Source of the DNA: Clostridium_AD estertheticum_D
GTDB lineage: Bacteria > Bacillota > Clostridia > Clostridiales > Clostridiaceae
Assembly (NCBI RefSeq): GCF_018861295.1
Contig: NZ_JAHLDM010000008.1
Coordinates: 1-64,000, forward strand
Direction of reading: 5' to 3'
Length of the DNA stretch: 64,000 nucleotides
How positions within the stretch are numbered: the first letter of the stretch is position 1; each line of letters begins with the position of its first letter. Made by a program: the position numbers and the translations under genes. Positions 35,538 to 44,648 of this stretch are shown here, piece by piece. The notes beneath the pieces were generated by a model that searched no databases, was not told where the DNA came from, and saw only the letters and a program-made list of their open reading frames with translations.

Positions 35538-37220
35538 TTATTTATATTCTACATGTAATAACTTGTGAACCTTATCTTTTAACAAACCTTTATACAATGT
35601 GTCCATCAGAGGATTTTCCTCTGATCGCCTTATAACATTCATTCTGTCTGCTTCATATAATAAAGCACCACGTTTTAATTTTCCCTTTGATTTTACAAAT
35701 GGTTGTCCTGCACCACCAATACATCCTCCAGGACACGCCATAACTTCAACAAAATCATACTGGACAGTTCCTGCCTGTATTTTTTTCACAAGTTCATCAG
35801 CATTTTTAAGTCCACTTACAACAGCTACATTTATTAAACGTCCACCAACTGTAATACTTGTTTCTTTAACTCCCTCCATTCCTCTTACCCCAGTGAAAGC
35901 AAGAGCACGTAGTGCAGAAGGTGATTTATCCTCTATTACAAGGCGTAAAACAGCCTCAGTTACCCCACCTGTTACTCCAAATATAACTCCAGCTCCACTA
36001 CTGACACCAAATGGCATATCAACTGCTTCAGGCAATACCTCCGAAAAAACAATACCTGACTCTTTTATCATTTTAATAAGCTCTTGCGTAGTTATTACAT
36101 AATCTACATTATTAACCCCATTCTCTCTAAATTCATCTCTTTGTGATTCAAATTTTTTTGCTGTACAAGGCATTATTGCCACATGTACAATTTTCTTATT
36201 TGATTCCTTATACTGCTCTTTAATTACAGATGCAAACATCTGCATAGGTGAACGACATGTAGAAATATTTTTAATTAAACTAGGATAATTATTTTCAACA
36301 TAATTTACCCAAGCAGGACAACATGATGTAAATAATGGTAATTTTTCATTCCTTTCAATTCTTGAAAGGAATTCTTTTGTCTCCTCAAGTACTGTAAGAT
36401 CAGCTCCAGTCGATGTATCAAAAACTTCATCAACACCCATTTTCCTAAGACTGCTTACAATTTTGCCCATAACATTTGCATCATTTTTTATGCCTAATTC
36501 CTCACTAATTCCTACACGTACTGCAGGTGCAATCTGAACCACGACTAATGTTTCTAAATCACTAATATCTTTCCAAAGCCTCTGCGTATCATTTTTCACA
36601 ATAATTGCACCAGTAGGACACACTGCTGCGCACTGTCCGCACCCAACGCAATTGGTCTCGGCAAGTGGTACATCAAAAGCCGTTCCTACAGTCATTTTTG
36701 AACCTCTATTAACAAAATCAATAGCTCCAACATTTTGCACTTCCTCACACATACGTACACAATCACCACATAAAATGCACTTGCTTTTATCGCGCACTAT
36801 GCATACTGAAGAGTCATCTATTTTACTCTTCACGGAAGTGTTACTAAATCTTACTTTTGTTATTCCAAACTGTTTAGCAAGTTCTTGCAATTTGCACTGA
36901 CCACTTTTTTCACATGTAGTACAATCTCTGCAATGCGCCGCTAATAGTAATTCAAGTATCATTTTTTTATATTTACGAAGCTTCGGGGTATTTGTATAAA
37001 TCTCCATATTAGCCTTTGGAGGAGTAGAGCATGCAGCTTCCATTCCTCCCCATTTGTTTTCTACCATGCACATACGACAGGCACCATACACTGAGAGTTC
37101 CGAATAATAACATAAGGTTGGCAAATCAATGCCTGCTTTCCTAACTAACTCAAGAATGTTTTTTTCTCCATTTATCTCTACAGGAATATCATCTATAAGC
37201 ATAAATTGACCAGTCATCAT
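35538..37220 (-). CDS. hydA: [FeFe]-hydrogenase catalytic subunit of a trimeric NAD-linked enzyme
   Basis: A 560-residue subunit that evolves or oxidises H2. The order of clusters is: plant-type [2Fe-2S] (Cys37, 48, 51, 64); a His-Cys3 [4Fe-4S] (His96, Cys100, 103, 109); two [4Fe-4S] of ferredoxin type (Cys148-158 and 191-201); then the H-cluster. The H-cluster motifs are TSCCPAW (Cys300/301), MPCTAKK (352) and MACPGGC (496, 500). It forms a complex with the NuoF-like HydB and NuoE-like HydC encoded just upstream. That arrangement is known as electron-bifurcating in Thermotoga and as NAD(P)-linked in others; sequence alone does not decide. ATG follows AGGAGG. Confidence 0.95.
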   Translation of the reverse strand: MMTGQFMLIDDIPVEINGEKNILELVRKAGIDLPTLCYYSELSVYGACRMCMVENKWGGMEAACSTPPKANMEIYTNTPKLRKYKKMILELLLAAHCRDCTTCEKSGQCKLQELAKQFGITKVRFSNTSVKSKIDDSSVCIVRDKSKCILCGDCVRMCEEVQNVGAIDFVNRGSKMTVGTAFDVPLAETNCVGCGQCAAVCPTGAIIVKNDTQRLWKDISDLETLVVVQIAPAVRVGISEELGIKNDANVMGKIVSSLRKMGVDEVFDTSTGADLTVLEETKEFLSRIERNEKLPLFTSCCPAWVNYVENNYPSLIKNISTCRSPMQMFASVIKEQYKESNKKIVHVAIMPCTAKKFESQRDEFRENGVNNVDYVITTQELIKMIKESGIVFSEVLPEAVDMPFGVSSGAGVIFGVTGGVTEAVLRLVIEDKSPSALRALAFTGVRGMEGVKETSITVGGRLINVAVVSGLKNADELVKKIQAGTVQYDFVEVMACPGGCIGGAGQPFVKSKGKLKRGALLYEADRMNVIRRSEENPLMDTLYKGLLKDKVHKLLHVEYK

Positions 37221-37221
37221 C

Positions 37222-39096
37222 TTAATCCTCCTTTATAGCTTTAAATGTGCAAGCTTCAACACAGGCACCGCACTTAATACACTTATCTTTGTCAATTGTA
37301 TAGGTTGACTTTATTTTGCCTGAAATTGCATTAACTGGACAAATCCTTGAGCACTTCGAACAACCCCTGCAAAGTTCTTTATCAATAAATATGGTCTTAA
37401 GCCCAACGCAAGTTTTTGATGGACATTTCTTTTGATTTATGTGTGTTTCATACTCAGATCTGAAATTTTTAATAGTACTAACAACTGGTAATGCAGCTGT
37501 TTTTCCAAGGCCACATAATGCTGTTTGTGATATGGTATCTGCAAGTTCGAGTAACATGTCAATATCTGATGGTTTGCCCTTACCTGAAGTAATTCCCTGA
37601 AGAATTTCAAGCATTCTTTTAGTACCCTCACGGCAAGGAATACATTTTCCACAAGATTCATTTTGAGTGAATGTCATAAAAAATTTTGCAACTTCAACCA
37701 TGCATGTATCCTCATCCATAACCACAAGTCCACCTGAGCCTATCATTGCTCCCACTTTTTTTAATGAATCAAAATCAAGCCTTAAATCAAGATCTGATGT
37801 TATAAGGCATCCCCCCGATGGGCCACCTATCTGGACAGCCTTAAATTTCTTGCCACCCTTAATTCCCCCACCTATTCCAAATATTATTTCTCTTAACGTC
37901 GATCCCATTGGAACCTCAATAAGCCCTGTGTTTTCAATATTTCCAGTTAAAGCAAACGCCTTTGTACCAGGGCTATTTTCAGGTCCTATAGATTTATACC
38001 ATTTTGCTCCTTTAATAATAATTAAAGGAACATTAGCAAATGTTTCTACATTATTAAGTACTGTTGGTTTAGCAAAAAGTCCTTGCTCAACTGTCCTTGG
38101 AGGTTTTACTCTTGGCATGCCTCTTTTCCCTTCAATTGAAGCTGTAAGTGCGCTCCCCTCTCCACAGACAAAAGCACCGGCCCCTTTGTTTATTTTGATA
38201 TTAAAGCTAAAGCTTGTACCAAGAATATTATCACCTAAAATACCATAACTTCTTGCCTGACTAATAGCATTTTTAAGTCTATTTACAGCAAGAGGATATT
38301 CAGCCCGCACATAAATATATCCTTCATGAGACCCACACGCGATAGCCGCAATCATCATACCTTCAAGTACTCTATGTGGATCTCCCTCCATAAGACTTCT
38401 ATCCATAAACGCACCCGGATCACCTTCATCACCGTTACATACAATATATTTTATATCGGTTTTCTGTTTTTTTACCTGTGACCACTTACGGCCTGTAGGA
38501 AATCCACCGCCTCCACGTCCTCTTAAATTAGACTCCTCTATTTCTTTAATGATACTCTCGTCATCCATATTAAATAAAGCTTTCTCAAGTGCTGTATATC
38601 CTCCTATAGCAAGATATTCTTCTATAGACGTTGCATCAATATGTCCACAATGTTCAAGTGCTAGCCTTGTTTGACTCTTATAAAAAGGAATTTCTTCTTG
38701 CTTTTTATATATTTTTCCGTTTTTAGTATATGCAAGCCTCTCAACGCACTCATTATTTAGAATAGTTTTTTCAAGTATTTCGGCGCAATCTTCCACTTTT
38801 ACTTTTATATATAAATATCCCCATGGCTCAATCCTTACAAGCGGTCCCATTTCACAAAATCCATGACATCCACTCTTTTTAATTCCAACTGATTCATCAT
38901 GTGGTTCCTTTTGGAGACCTAACTCACAATCTATCCCTTTATCCTTCATAAGCTTTACAAATTCATCATAAATTTCAAGTGCACCACCTGCAATGCAACC
39001 CGTACCTGCACATATAAGTATTTTTTTTTGTTGATATTTAAAACTATCAGCATATTCATTTCTGATATTAATTAAATCATTTCTACTAAGAAGCAT
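37222..39096 (-). CDS. hydB: NuoF-like subunit of the NAD-linked hydrogenase
   Basis: A 624-residue flavoprotein. The N-terminal thioredoxin-like domain contains CAGTGC and KSGCHGFC for a [2Fe-2S]. The NuoF core has GRGGGGFPTGRKW (NADH/FMN), NGDEGDPGAF and the Cys-rich SCGKCIPCREGTKR [4Fe-4S]. The C-terminus adds two ferredoxin clusters (CRGCSKCSRICP and CIKCGACVEACT). It exchanges electrons between NAD(H) and the HydA clusters. It abuts hydA by one base and hydC by one, so one operon hydC-hydB-hydA. The extra domains match HydB-type, not plain complex I. Confidence 0.95.
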   Translation of the reverse strand: MLLSRNDLINIRNEYADSFKYQQKKILICAGTGCIAGGALEIYDEFVKLMKDKGIDCELGLQKEPHDESVGIKKSGCHGFCEMGPLVRIEPWGYLYIKVKVEDCAEILEKTILNNECVERLAYTKNGKIYKKQEEIPFYKSQTRLALEHCGHIDATSIEEYLAIGGYTALEKALFNMDDESIIKEIEESNLRGRGGGGFPTGRKWSQVKKQKTDIKYIVCNGDEGDPGAFMDRSLMEGDPHRVLEGMMIAAIACGSHEGYIYVRAEYPLAVNRLKNAISQARSYGILGDNILGTSFSFNIKINKGAGAFVCGEGSALTASIEGKRGMPRVKPPRTVEQGLFAKPTVLNNVETFANVPLIIIKGAKWYKSIGPENSPGTKAFALTGNIENTGLIEVPMGSTLREIIFGIGGGIKGGKKFKAVQIGGPSGGCLITSDLDLRLDFDSLKKVGAMIGSGGLVVMDEDTCMVEVAKFFMTFTQNESCGKCIPCREGTKRMLEILQGITSGKGKPSDIDMLLELADTISQTALCGLGKTAALPVVSTIKNFRSEYETHINQKKCPSKTCVGLKTIFIDKELCRGCSKCSRICPVNAISGKIKSTYTIDKDKCIKCGACVEACTFKAIKED

Positions 39097-39097
39097 A

Positions 39098-39574
39098 TTA
39101 TTCTTCCTCCTTAAGTGTGTTTAAAAGTTCCATTGCTTTTTGTGGAGTCATAGCACCATGTACTTTATCATTAATAGTTATAGCAGGTGCAAGCCCACAA
39201 GCGCCAAGGCAAGAAACCGTTTCCACTGTAAACCTCAAATCATCCGTTGTAGTCTTCGTTTCTGACAAGCCTAACTCTGCTCGCATTTTGTCTAAAATAG
39301 GAATAGACTTTCTTACATGACACGCTGTGCCATCACATATTTTTATAACATACGTGCCTTTTGGTTCTAAAGAGAAGTTATCATAAAAAGTTGCCACACC
39401 ATATATTTTGGCCATACTCATTCCAAGCTTTTCTGAAAAATATGCAAATACCTCTTTAGGTAAATACCTATATATTTCCTGCGTGTCTTGTAATATTGCA
39501 ATAATGTTACTAGGTTTATTTTCATGATTTTGGAGTATCTTATCTAAGTTACTAAAATCAATTTGAGTATTCAT
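39098..39574 (-). CDS. hydC: NuoE-like [2Fe-2S] subunit of the NAD-linked hydrogenase
   Basis: A 158-residue thioredoxin-like ferredoxin with the four [2Fe-2S] ligands as CDGTACH and CLGACG (C-x4-C and C-x3-C). The helical N-terminus is typical of NuoE. ATG at 39574 follows AGGAGG. First gene of hydCBA. In the promoter region, TTGTTAA at 39597-39603 is half of a Rex-type site, but its partner half is poor, so Rex control is only possible. Trimeric composition follows from gene order. Confidence 0.93.
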   Translation of the reverse strand: MNTQIDFSNLDKILQNHENKPSNIIAILQDTQEIYRYLPKEVFAYFSEKLGMSMAKIYGVATFYDNFSLEPKGTYVIKICDGTACHVRKSIPILDKMRAELGLSETKTTTDDLRFTVETVSCLGACGLAPAITINDKVHGAMTPQKAMELLNTLKEEE

Positions 39575-39718
39575 TATTCTTCCTCCTAAGGTACTTTGTT
39601 AATTTATTATCTTAACTGTATTCTATAATAACTTTAACAATATTACAACAATCATAATTATTATTTTTTGTATTTTCTATCCTATATGATTATATAATGA
39701 CAAGTCACCTAATTAAAA

Positions 39719-39745
39719 ACACCTCAGCCTATTAGGTTGAGGTGT
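39719..39745 (-). terminator. Terminator after nhaA
   Basis: ACACCTCA and TGAGGTGT with an inner CCT/AGG pair, followed on the minus strand by TTTTTAA. It lies 22 bases beyond the nhaA stop. Confidence 0.75.
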
Positions 39746-39766
39746 GATAAAATACATACTAATTTT

Positions 39767-40960
39767 TCAATTATGAATTTTTATAGATTTAAAAACTATA
39801 ATACCCGCAATTGCTGATATAATTGAGGCAGATATTACACTTATTTTAGCCATAGATAATAACTCTCCTCCTGGAAAAGATAATGAGGATACAAATAATG
39901 ACATTGTAAATCCAATACCACCAAGTAAACTTGCACCATATATATGTTTTAAAGTTACCTTCGATGGGAGCTTAGCAATTTTAAAATGTATTAATAAATA
40001 TGATGCTCCAAATATTCCTATTTGTTTCCCCAAAAATAGTCCAAAAATAATTCCAAGTCCAACTGGTTCTACTAAAATTTTTGAGAAACTGTTAAAACTA
40101 AAAACCACACCTGCGTTTGCTAATGCAAATATAGGCATAATTACAAAACTAGACCAAGGCGTTATCATATGCTCAAGCTTATATAACATAGAACTTTTAA
40201 ATTCTAATTTATCTTTCTTAACTGGTATAGTCATAGCAAGTAATACACCAGCAATAGTAGAATGTATACCTGATTTTAAAAGACTTGCCCATAATATAAT
40301 ACCTAAAAATATAAAAAGCGATACATACTTAACCTTAAATTTATTCATTAATATAAGTGTTATTATCACTACTAAAGACACCAAAAGTGCAGTGAGTGAA
40401 ATTTGGTTAGTGTAAAAAATAGCAATTACAATAATAGCACCTAAATCATCAACTATGGCGAGTGCTGTAAGAAAAATAATTATTCCCTTCGGTGCTCGCT
40501 TGCTTCCTACTAAAGAAAGTACTCCAAGTGCAAAAGCAATATCAGTTGCCATAGGAATTCCCCAGCCTAAACTAGTAGGCTGATTATAATTAAATATTGA
40601 ATAGATAATAGCTGGGATTATCATTCCACCAATAGCCGCGCCCACAGGCAATATAGTTTTATTAATAGACTTAAGTTCTCCTACAACTAGCTCCCTTTTT
40701 ATTTCCATACCAACTACAAAGAAAAATATAGCCATTAATCCATCATTAATCCAATGTAGAATGGACATTGATAATGAAAAATCTTTGTATCCGATAGTTA
40801 TGTAGCTATGGAGAAACTTATCATAGCTAGAAGCAATTCCAGAATTAGTTACTATTAATGCAATTACAGCACAGACCATCAGAATTATACCACTGGCAGA
40901 TTCATTTTTAAAAAAGCTTATAATTGGACTAGTAATCTTATTTTTTTTTTTTAAATTCAT
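39767..40960 (-). CDS. nhaA: Na+/H+ antiporter NhaA
   Basis: A 397-residue antiporter with about 12 helices that exports Na+ for H+ across the membrane. The ion-binding twin Asp is in AIVDDLGAI. The helix region MEIKRELVVGELKS and the unwound-helix TDIAFALGVL are conserved. Length is as in the Pfam NhaA family. ATG follows GGAGAGG. Its leader carries a predicted promoter, three hairpins and a terminator, so expression is probably attenuated (see 41088-41220). Na+ balance is relevant because Rnf in related bacteria can pump Na+ or H+. Confidence 0.93.
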   Translation of the reverse strand: MNLKKKNKITSPIISFFKNESASGIILMVCAVIALIVTNSGIASSYDKFLHSYITIGYKDFSLSMSILHWINDGLMAIFFFVVGMEIKRELVVGELKSINKTILPVGAAIGGMIIPAIIYSIFNYNQPTSLGWGIPMATDIAFALGVLSLVGSKRAPKGIIIFLTALAIVDDLGAIIVIAIFYTNQISLTALLVSLVVIITLILMNKFKVKYVSLFIFLGIILWASLLKSGIHSTIAGVLLAMTIPVKKDKLEFKSSMLYKLEHMITPWSSFVIMPIFALANAGVVFSFNSFSKILVEPVGLGIIFGLFLGKQIGIFGASYLLIHFKIAKLPSKVTLKHIYGASLLGGIGFTMSLFVSSLSFPGGELLSMAKISVISASIISAIAGIIVFKSIKIHN

Positions 40961-41087
40961 ATTATCATTCCTCTCCGTTTATATTTCTTATTTTAGGTCA
41001 AAATACAAATTAATATTCCCACCTACCTTTTTCAACCACTTGTTAATTTAATGTTTTTATATTGTAGCTTATTTCACATTTTGTTAT

Positions 41088-41220
41088 AAAAATCAAAAAA
41101 CAAAAAGCAGGAACCTCAAATAAGAGTTTCCCACCCCAGAAACAAATTTCTTGGAATCAAACTTAGATTAGTTTGTCCAACCGATAACAACTATATATTA
41201 CATGTTAACTCAATATTCAA
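41088..41220 (-). promoter_or_regulatory. Promoter and structured attenuator leader of nhaA
   Basis: On the minus strand TTGAAT (41220-41215), 17 bases and TATATA (41197-41192) make a promoter just after the GGDEF-gene stop. The RNA then has TTGGA pairing with TCCAA around AAACT/AGTTT (41180-41151). A second stem CCAAGAAA/TTTCTGG (41154-41136) reuses the CCAA segment. Third comes GGGAAACTC/GAGGTTCC (41132-41110) followed by CTTTTTGTTTTTTG. The third is an intrinsic terminator 130 bases before nhaA. AAACTC of the terminator could instead pair with AGTTT upstream. No known riboswitch class is recognised. Confidence 0.55.
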
Positions 41221-41235
41221 ATTATGTCCATTAAT

Positions 41236-41859
41236 TTATTTGTTATATTTTTTAAATAAACCATCCAATGCTTCTCTTAAAAGAAATGCTTCGGTTTTAT
41301 CATTTGCCTTAGAAAGTTCTGATAACCTATCAAGTTGGGTTTTAGTAAAATAACTTGATTTCAGTACCATACTTTCTGCCTCTGACAGACAAATTCTATT
41401 TCTCCCCTCTTTTTTAGCTCTGAAAAGACCGCTATCCGCAACTCTAAGAAGATCTATAACATTTTTAGAATCACGTGGATAACTAGCAACTCCAAAGCTT
41501 AGAGTAATATTAATGTTTTCTGTTTTAGTTAAACTTTTTAAATCGAAGGTATTATCTGATAAATATCTTCTTATTTCTTCTAAGTCCATAAAACTTCTCT
41601 CTGCACCTTTTTTTACAAGTAACAAAGTAAATTCGTCACCACTTCTGTTTATTAAATCTGTATCAGATAAATTATTACTAAATATAGAAATAACTTTATT
41701 AATTACTTCATCGCCTATATCATTTCCATGAATTTTATTAATATTATTTAGATTATCAATATCGCATGTAACTACACTAAAAGGTCCTTCATTATTTTTA
41801 ATTAAATCTTTAACTCTTGATGTTATTTCATCTATAGAAATTAGTGTTTTATCCATCAT
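41236..41859 (-). CDS. GGDEF protein fused to a ribbon-helix-helix DNA-binding domain
   Basis: A 207-residue protein. The GGDEF domain (about 1-160) keeps the metal Asp residues (Asp33, Asp35) and a variant active-site loop, SGDEF (73-77), in which the first Gly is Ser. No RxxD inhibitory site precedes it. The C-terminal 42 residues contain YFTKTQLDRLSELSKAN and then TEAFLLREALDGLFKKY, a strand-helix-helix pattern of the CopG/Arc ribbon-helix-helix family. Cyclic-di-GMP synthesis or binding might be coupled to DNA binding. ATG follows AAGGAG. It is 18 bases downstream of clcA and shares its operon; the nhaA promoter begins right after it. The fusion is unusual. Confidence 0.8.
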   Translation of the reverse strand: MMDKTLISIDEITSRVKDLIKNNEGPFSVVTCDIDNLNNINKIHGNDIGDEVINKVISIFSNNLSDTDLINRSGDEFTLLLVKKGAERSFMDLEEIRRYLSDNTFDLKSLTKTENINITLSFGVASYPRDSKNVIDLLRVADSGLFRAKKEGRNRICLSEAESMVLKSSYFTKTQLDRLSELSKANDKTEAFLLREALDGLFKKYNK

Positions 41860-41877
41860 AACTTCTCCTTAAAATTC

Positions 41878-43464
41878 TTATTTTAATACCTCACAACTTG
41901 CTGTCATTATTGTAAGCGCATCATTCATTTTAGCGACTCTATCCTCATTGGTGAGTACAATCAAATAATCGCCGGGAAAAATAACGGTAGATCCTTTTGG
42001 AATTATCTCATGTTCTCCTCGCTTAACTGTTACTAACAAGCAATGAGATGGCCATATGACATCTTTAATTCGTTTTCCATCTAAATCTGATCCCATACAA
42101 ACTACAAACTCTAGTATAGCCTTGTTTCTCTTATTACCAAAGGATATCTTTTCTCCTTGATTATGTAGAAATTTTTCAAGTAACGATTCATAAATAGGTT
42201 TTGATGCCAAAATATCCGCAACAATATATGCAACAATAGATACAACAGATAAAGAAAGTAATTGACTAAAAGAACCTGTCATTTCAGTAAGTAGAATAAT
42301 TCCAGTTATAGGTGCTCTAACTACAGCTGTGAAATATCCTGCCATTGCAAGTATTATAAAGTTATTAATATACATGCTATTAAAATGTGCAAAATGTACG
42401 AGTGTTATCCCATAAACATTTCCTATTAAAGCTCCAATAGCAAGAAGTGGAAGAAAGATTCCTCCTGGCGCACCAGATCCAAAACTTAGCATAGTGAATA
42501 AGAATTTTACAAAAACTAGAATTACTAAAATTATTAAAGATGGGTTTCCTGTAAATAATGAGGTTATTAGTTCGTGACCTCCTCCTAATGCTTGCGGTAA
42601 TAGAATTCCAATTATAACTGAAATTAATAATGGTACTACCATTCTCATTTCTTTTGGGAGCCATGTTTGAGCTACATATAAATCCTGAGTTTTTAAAAGA
42701 ATTTTATTAAATAAAACCCCTAAAACCCCAACAATAATACCTAGTATAATCAAATAAAAATAAAATTTAAGTGGCAATATAGATAAATTTTTAATTACGA
42801 AAATTGGTTTTAGGCCCAAAAAGCTGCTTGCTACAAAATCAGCTGATAATGCCGCAGATAATGCAGACAGTAAAATTAAAGGTGAAAAATTTTTATGAAC
42901 CTCTTCTAAGGCAAACAATGCACCAGCGAGTGGTGCATTAAATGCAGCTGACAGTCCTGCACTAGCTCCACTTGTCATGAGATATTTTTCTTCAATCTTT
43001 ATTCTTTTAAAGACCTTACTAAACCCTTGACCAACGGCTGCACCTAATTGAACCGATGGGCCTTCCCTTCCTAAAGAAAGACCTGATCCTATTGAAAGAA
43101 CTCCTCCAAAAAATTTACCAATTATAACTCTCCACCAGGTCATATCAAGCTTTCTAAGTAAAACTCCTTCAACTTGAGGGATTCCACTTCCAGTAATCAT
43201 GGGTTCATGTTTAACCATTAGTCCTACAATATATCCTATAAGTATTAAAGCACAAATCCATGGTAAAATAAGTACTGGGTTTATAGATATAGTTTTGTAA
43301 ACATAAGTTACAAAAATTCCTGCTTTTTCAAGTGTATAACGATACAGTACAATTAATAAACCTGTAATGATACCTACTCCTATTCCTTCAAACACGAGCT
43401 TTAGTCTAAGACTACGCCAGTTGAACAAGGAATTATAGGTATTGTGTTTGTTTTTTGATTCCAT
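41878..43464 (-). CDS. clcA: ClC-family Cl-/H+ exchanger or channel with TrkA-C tail
   Basis: A 528-residue protein with the ClC membrane core (about 20-440). The ion-path motifs are GSGIPQVEG (92-100), GREGPSVQ (132-139, with the gating Glu134) and GAPGGIFLP. The intact gating Glu favours an exchanger over a channel, and GREGP (not the fluoride-type variant) favours chloride. After the core comes a TrkA_C/RCK-C-like domain (about 455-528), present in a subset of bacterial ClCs as a ligand-sensing tail. ATG at 43464 has GGAGG seven bases upstream. Operon with the GGDEF-RHH gene. It may buffer charge or acid. Confidence 0.88.
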   Translation of the reverse strand: MESKNKHNTYNSLFNWRSLRLKLVFEGIGVGIITGLLIVLYRYTLEKAGIFVTYVYKTISINPVLILPWICALILIGYIVGLMVKHEPMITGSGIPQVEGVLLRKLDMTWWRVIIGKFFGGVLSIGSGLSLGREGPSVQLGAAVGQGFSKVFKRIKIEEKYLMTSGASAGLSAAFNAPLAGALFALEEVHKNFSPLILLSALSAALSADFVASSFLGLKPIFVIKNLSILPLKFYFYLIILGIIVGVLGVLFNKILLKTQDLYVAQTWLPKEMRMVVPLLISVIIGILLPQALGGGHELITSLFTGNPSLIILVILVFVKFLFTMLSFGSGAPGGIFLPLLAIGALIGNVYGITLVHFAHFNSMYINNFIILAMAGYFTAVVRAPITGIILLTEMTGSFSQLLSLSVVSIVAYIVADILASKPIYESLLEKFLHNQGEKISFGNKRNKAILEFVVCMGSDLDGKRIKDVIWPSHCLLVTVKRGEHEIIPKGSTVIFPGDYLIVLTNEDRVAKMNDALTIMTASCEVLK

Positions 43465-43801
43465 TTCTCTGCCTCCATTGCTAGATAAAAACAATTATTA
43501 TTTATATCTTCAAACTCTATAAAGTATGTGATTAAATTATGACGCTATATATATAATAACATATATATGCTGTTATATGTTATTGTATATATGTGTTGTT
43601 ATATATATATGCTATGGTAATTATAGTACCAATCCAATTTGCAATTAAATGGAAATGTTGTGCTACTAGCCATTCATATACGTCCTTGTGTCGAAATCAC
43701 CGTTTTATTAATGAGTAATTTTATTACGTTCTAGTCACTATTTTCTAGTTACTATTTTAATAAGACAGAACAAATATAAAAAGAGAGGAGAAGTACGTTC
43801 A
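43465..43801. other. Divergent intergenic region with AT dinucleotide tracts and a direct repeat
   Basis: No gene is supported. Positions 43547-43613 are almost only A and T with many ATATAT runs and irregular TGTTAT units. A direct repeat TTCTAGTCACTATT / TTCTAGTTACTATT lies at 43729 and 43743, 50-70 bases before the integrase-like gene. No fluoride-riboswitch motif is seen ahead of clcA. Confidence 0.5.
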
Positions 43802-44227
43802 ATGTTTGATAAGTATAATGTTACTGAAATTTTAAATGCAATTGAGAAAAACTCCTTTCAAAGCAAATCTGATTGTCGTGTAATTATTTATTACTTTAAG
43901 TGCTTTTTAAGAGAAAAATACAAAAGAAAATTTACAATTGATGCATATATTAAAGATGTGGAACAATATATTAATTGGTATTTTTCAAAAAATACGCACA
44001 AATTTTCCATATTAAGTAAAGAAAGCTTTAGTCAATATGAATTTTATTTGCATTATATAAAAATGTATAAAAAAAACACCATAACATATAAAAAAGTAGC
44101 TTTACGTAAGTTTTACAAATTTTTAATTGAATTTAATCAACAAAATATTAATGAAGAATCTGATAATCATACTAAAACAAATAGAAGCCAATACAACTAT
44201 TTAACAAAGTCATATATAAAGCTCTAA
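43802..44227 (+). CDS. Stand-alone integrase N-terminal (SAM-like core-binding) domain
   Basis: A 141-residue Lys/Tyr-rich, basic protein that matches the pattern of the core-binding domain of tyrosine recombinases: KFTIDAYIKDVEQYINWYF, later FEQYEFYLHY-like residues and ITYKKVALRKFYKFLIEFN. The catalytic domain with R...HxxR...Y is absent, and none of the three plus frames downstream continues it, so it is a remnant or a DNA-binding-only derivative. ATG at 43802 follows GAGAGGAG at about ten bases. It ends in an Asn/Ser/Thr-rich tail. Confidence 0.6.
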   Translation: MFDKYNVTEILNAIEKNSFQSKSDCRVIIYYFKCFLREKYKRKFTIDAYIKDVEQYINWYFSKNTHKFSILSKESFSQYEFYLHYIKMYKKNTITYKKVALRKFYKFLIEFNQQNINEESDNHTKTNRSQYNYLTKSYIKL

Positions 44228-44648
44228 TTCATTTATTATACGCATTAATATGATGAAATCCTTTAATCATTATTGAAAAGCATGCCCAAATATTTATTCA
44301 TTTCTATTAATGAATATCATTTATAAAGATACCAATAACCTTATTACTATTCTTTTGACTTATTATAATATGTTTCTTGCATTATCACATTGTGGTATCA
44401 TCGTATTAAACAGTTACTGTCGAGGTAATAGCTACACTCCTCATTTCGATAAAACCATATATTATCAACATTACAAATCTTTTTTTATTTATATTTTTTA
44501 TTTTTTCTTCAACTTAATTCCCATTCTTAAAAATATTTCTCTCTTTTTTTGCATAATCATTTAACACAAATTGCAGTATTTCGAATTTTATGTTATTATA
44601 AGGCAACATATTTTTTATGTAATGTATTATAAAAATTAGGAGGAATTT
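44228..44648. other. Non-coding region downstream of the integrase-like gene
   Basis: About 420 bases of AT-rich sequence with no credible gene or hairpin terminator. The right end holds the ribosome site AGGAGG of the alanine symporter. Short open frames in it have no ribosome sites. Confidence 0.5.

Noticed and set aside
37437..38248. Long open frames opposite or inside hydB
   Set aside because: They overlap the well-supported hydB frame in other frames, lack ribosome sites and show no family match.
41088..41220. c-di-GMP riboswitch near the GGDEF gene
   Set aside because: No GEMM-type blocks are present; the hairpins do not match class I or II.
43465..43801. Fluoride or other riboswitch ahead of the ClC gene
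   Set aside because: None of the crcB-type conserved blocks was found; the ClC has GREGP rather than the fluoride-type motif.
43802..44227. Active integrase of an integrated element
   Set aside because: No catalytic domain, attachment sites or cargo genes are visible.
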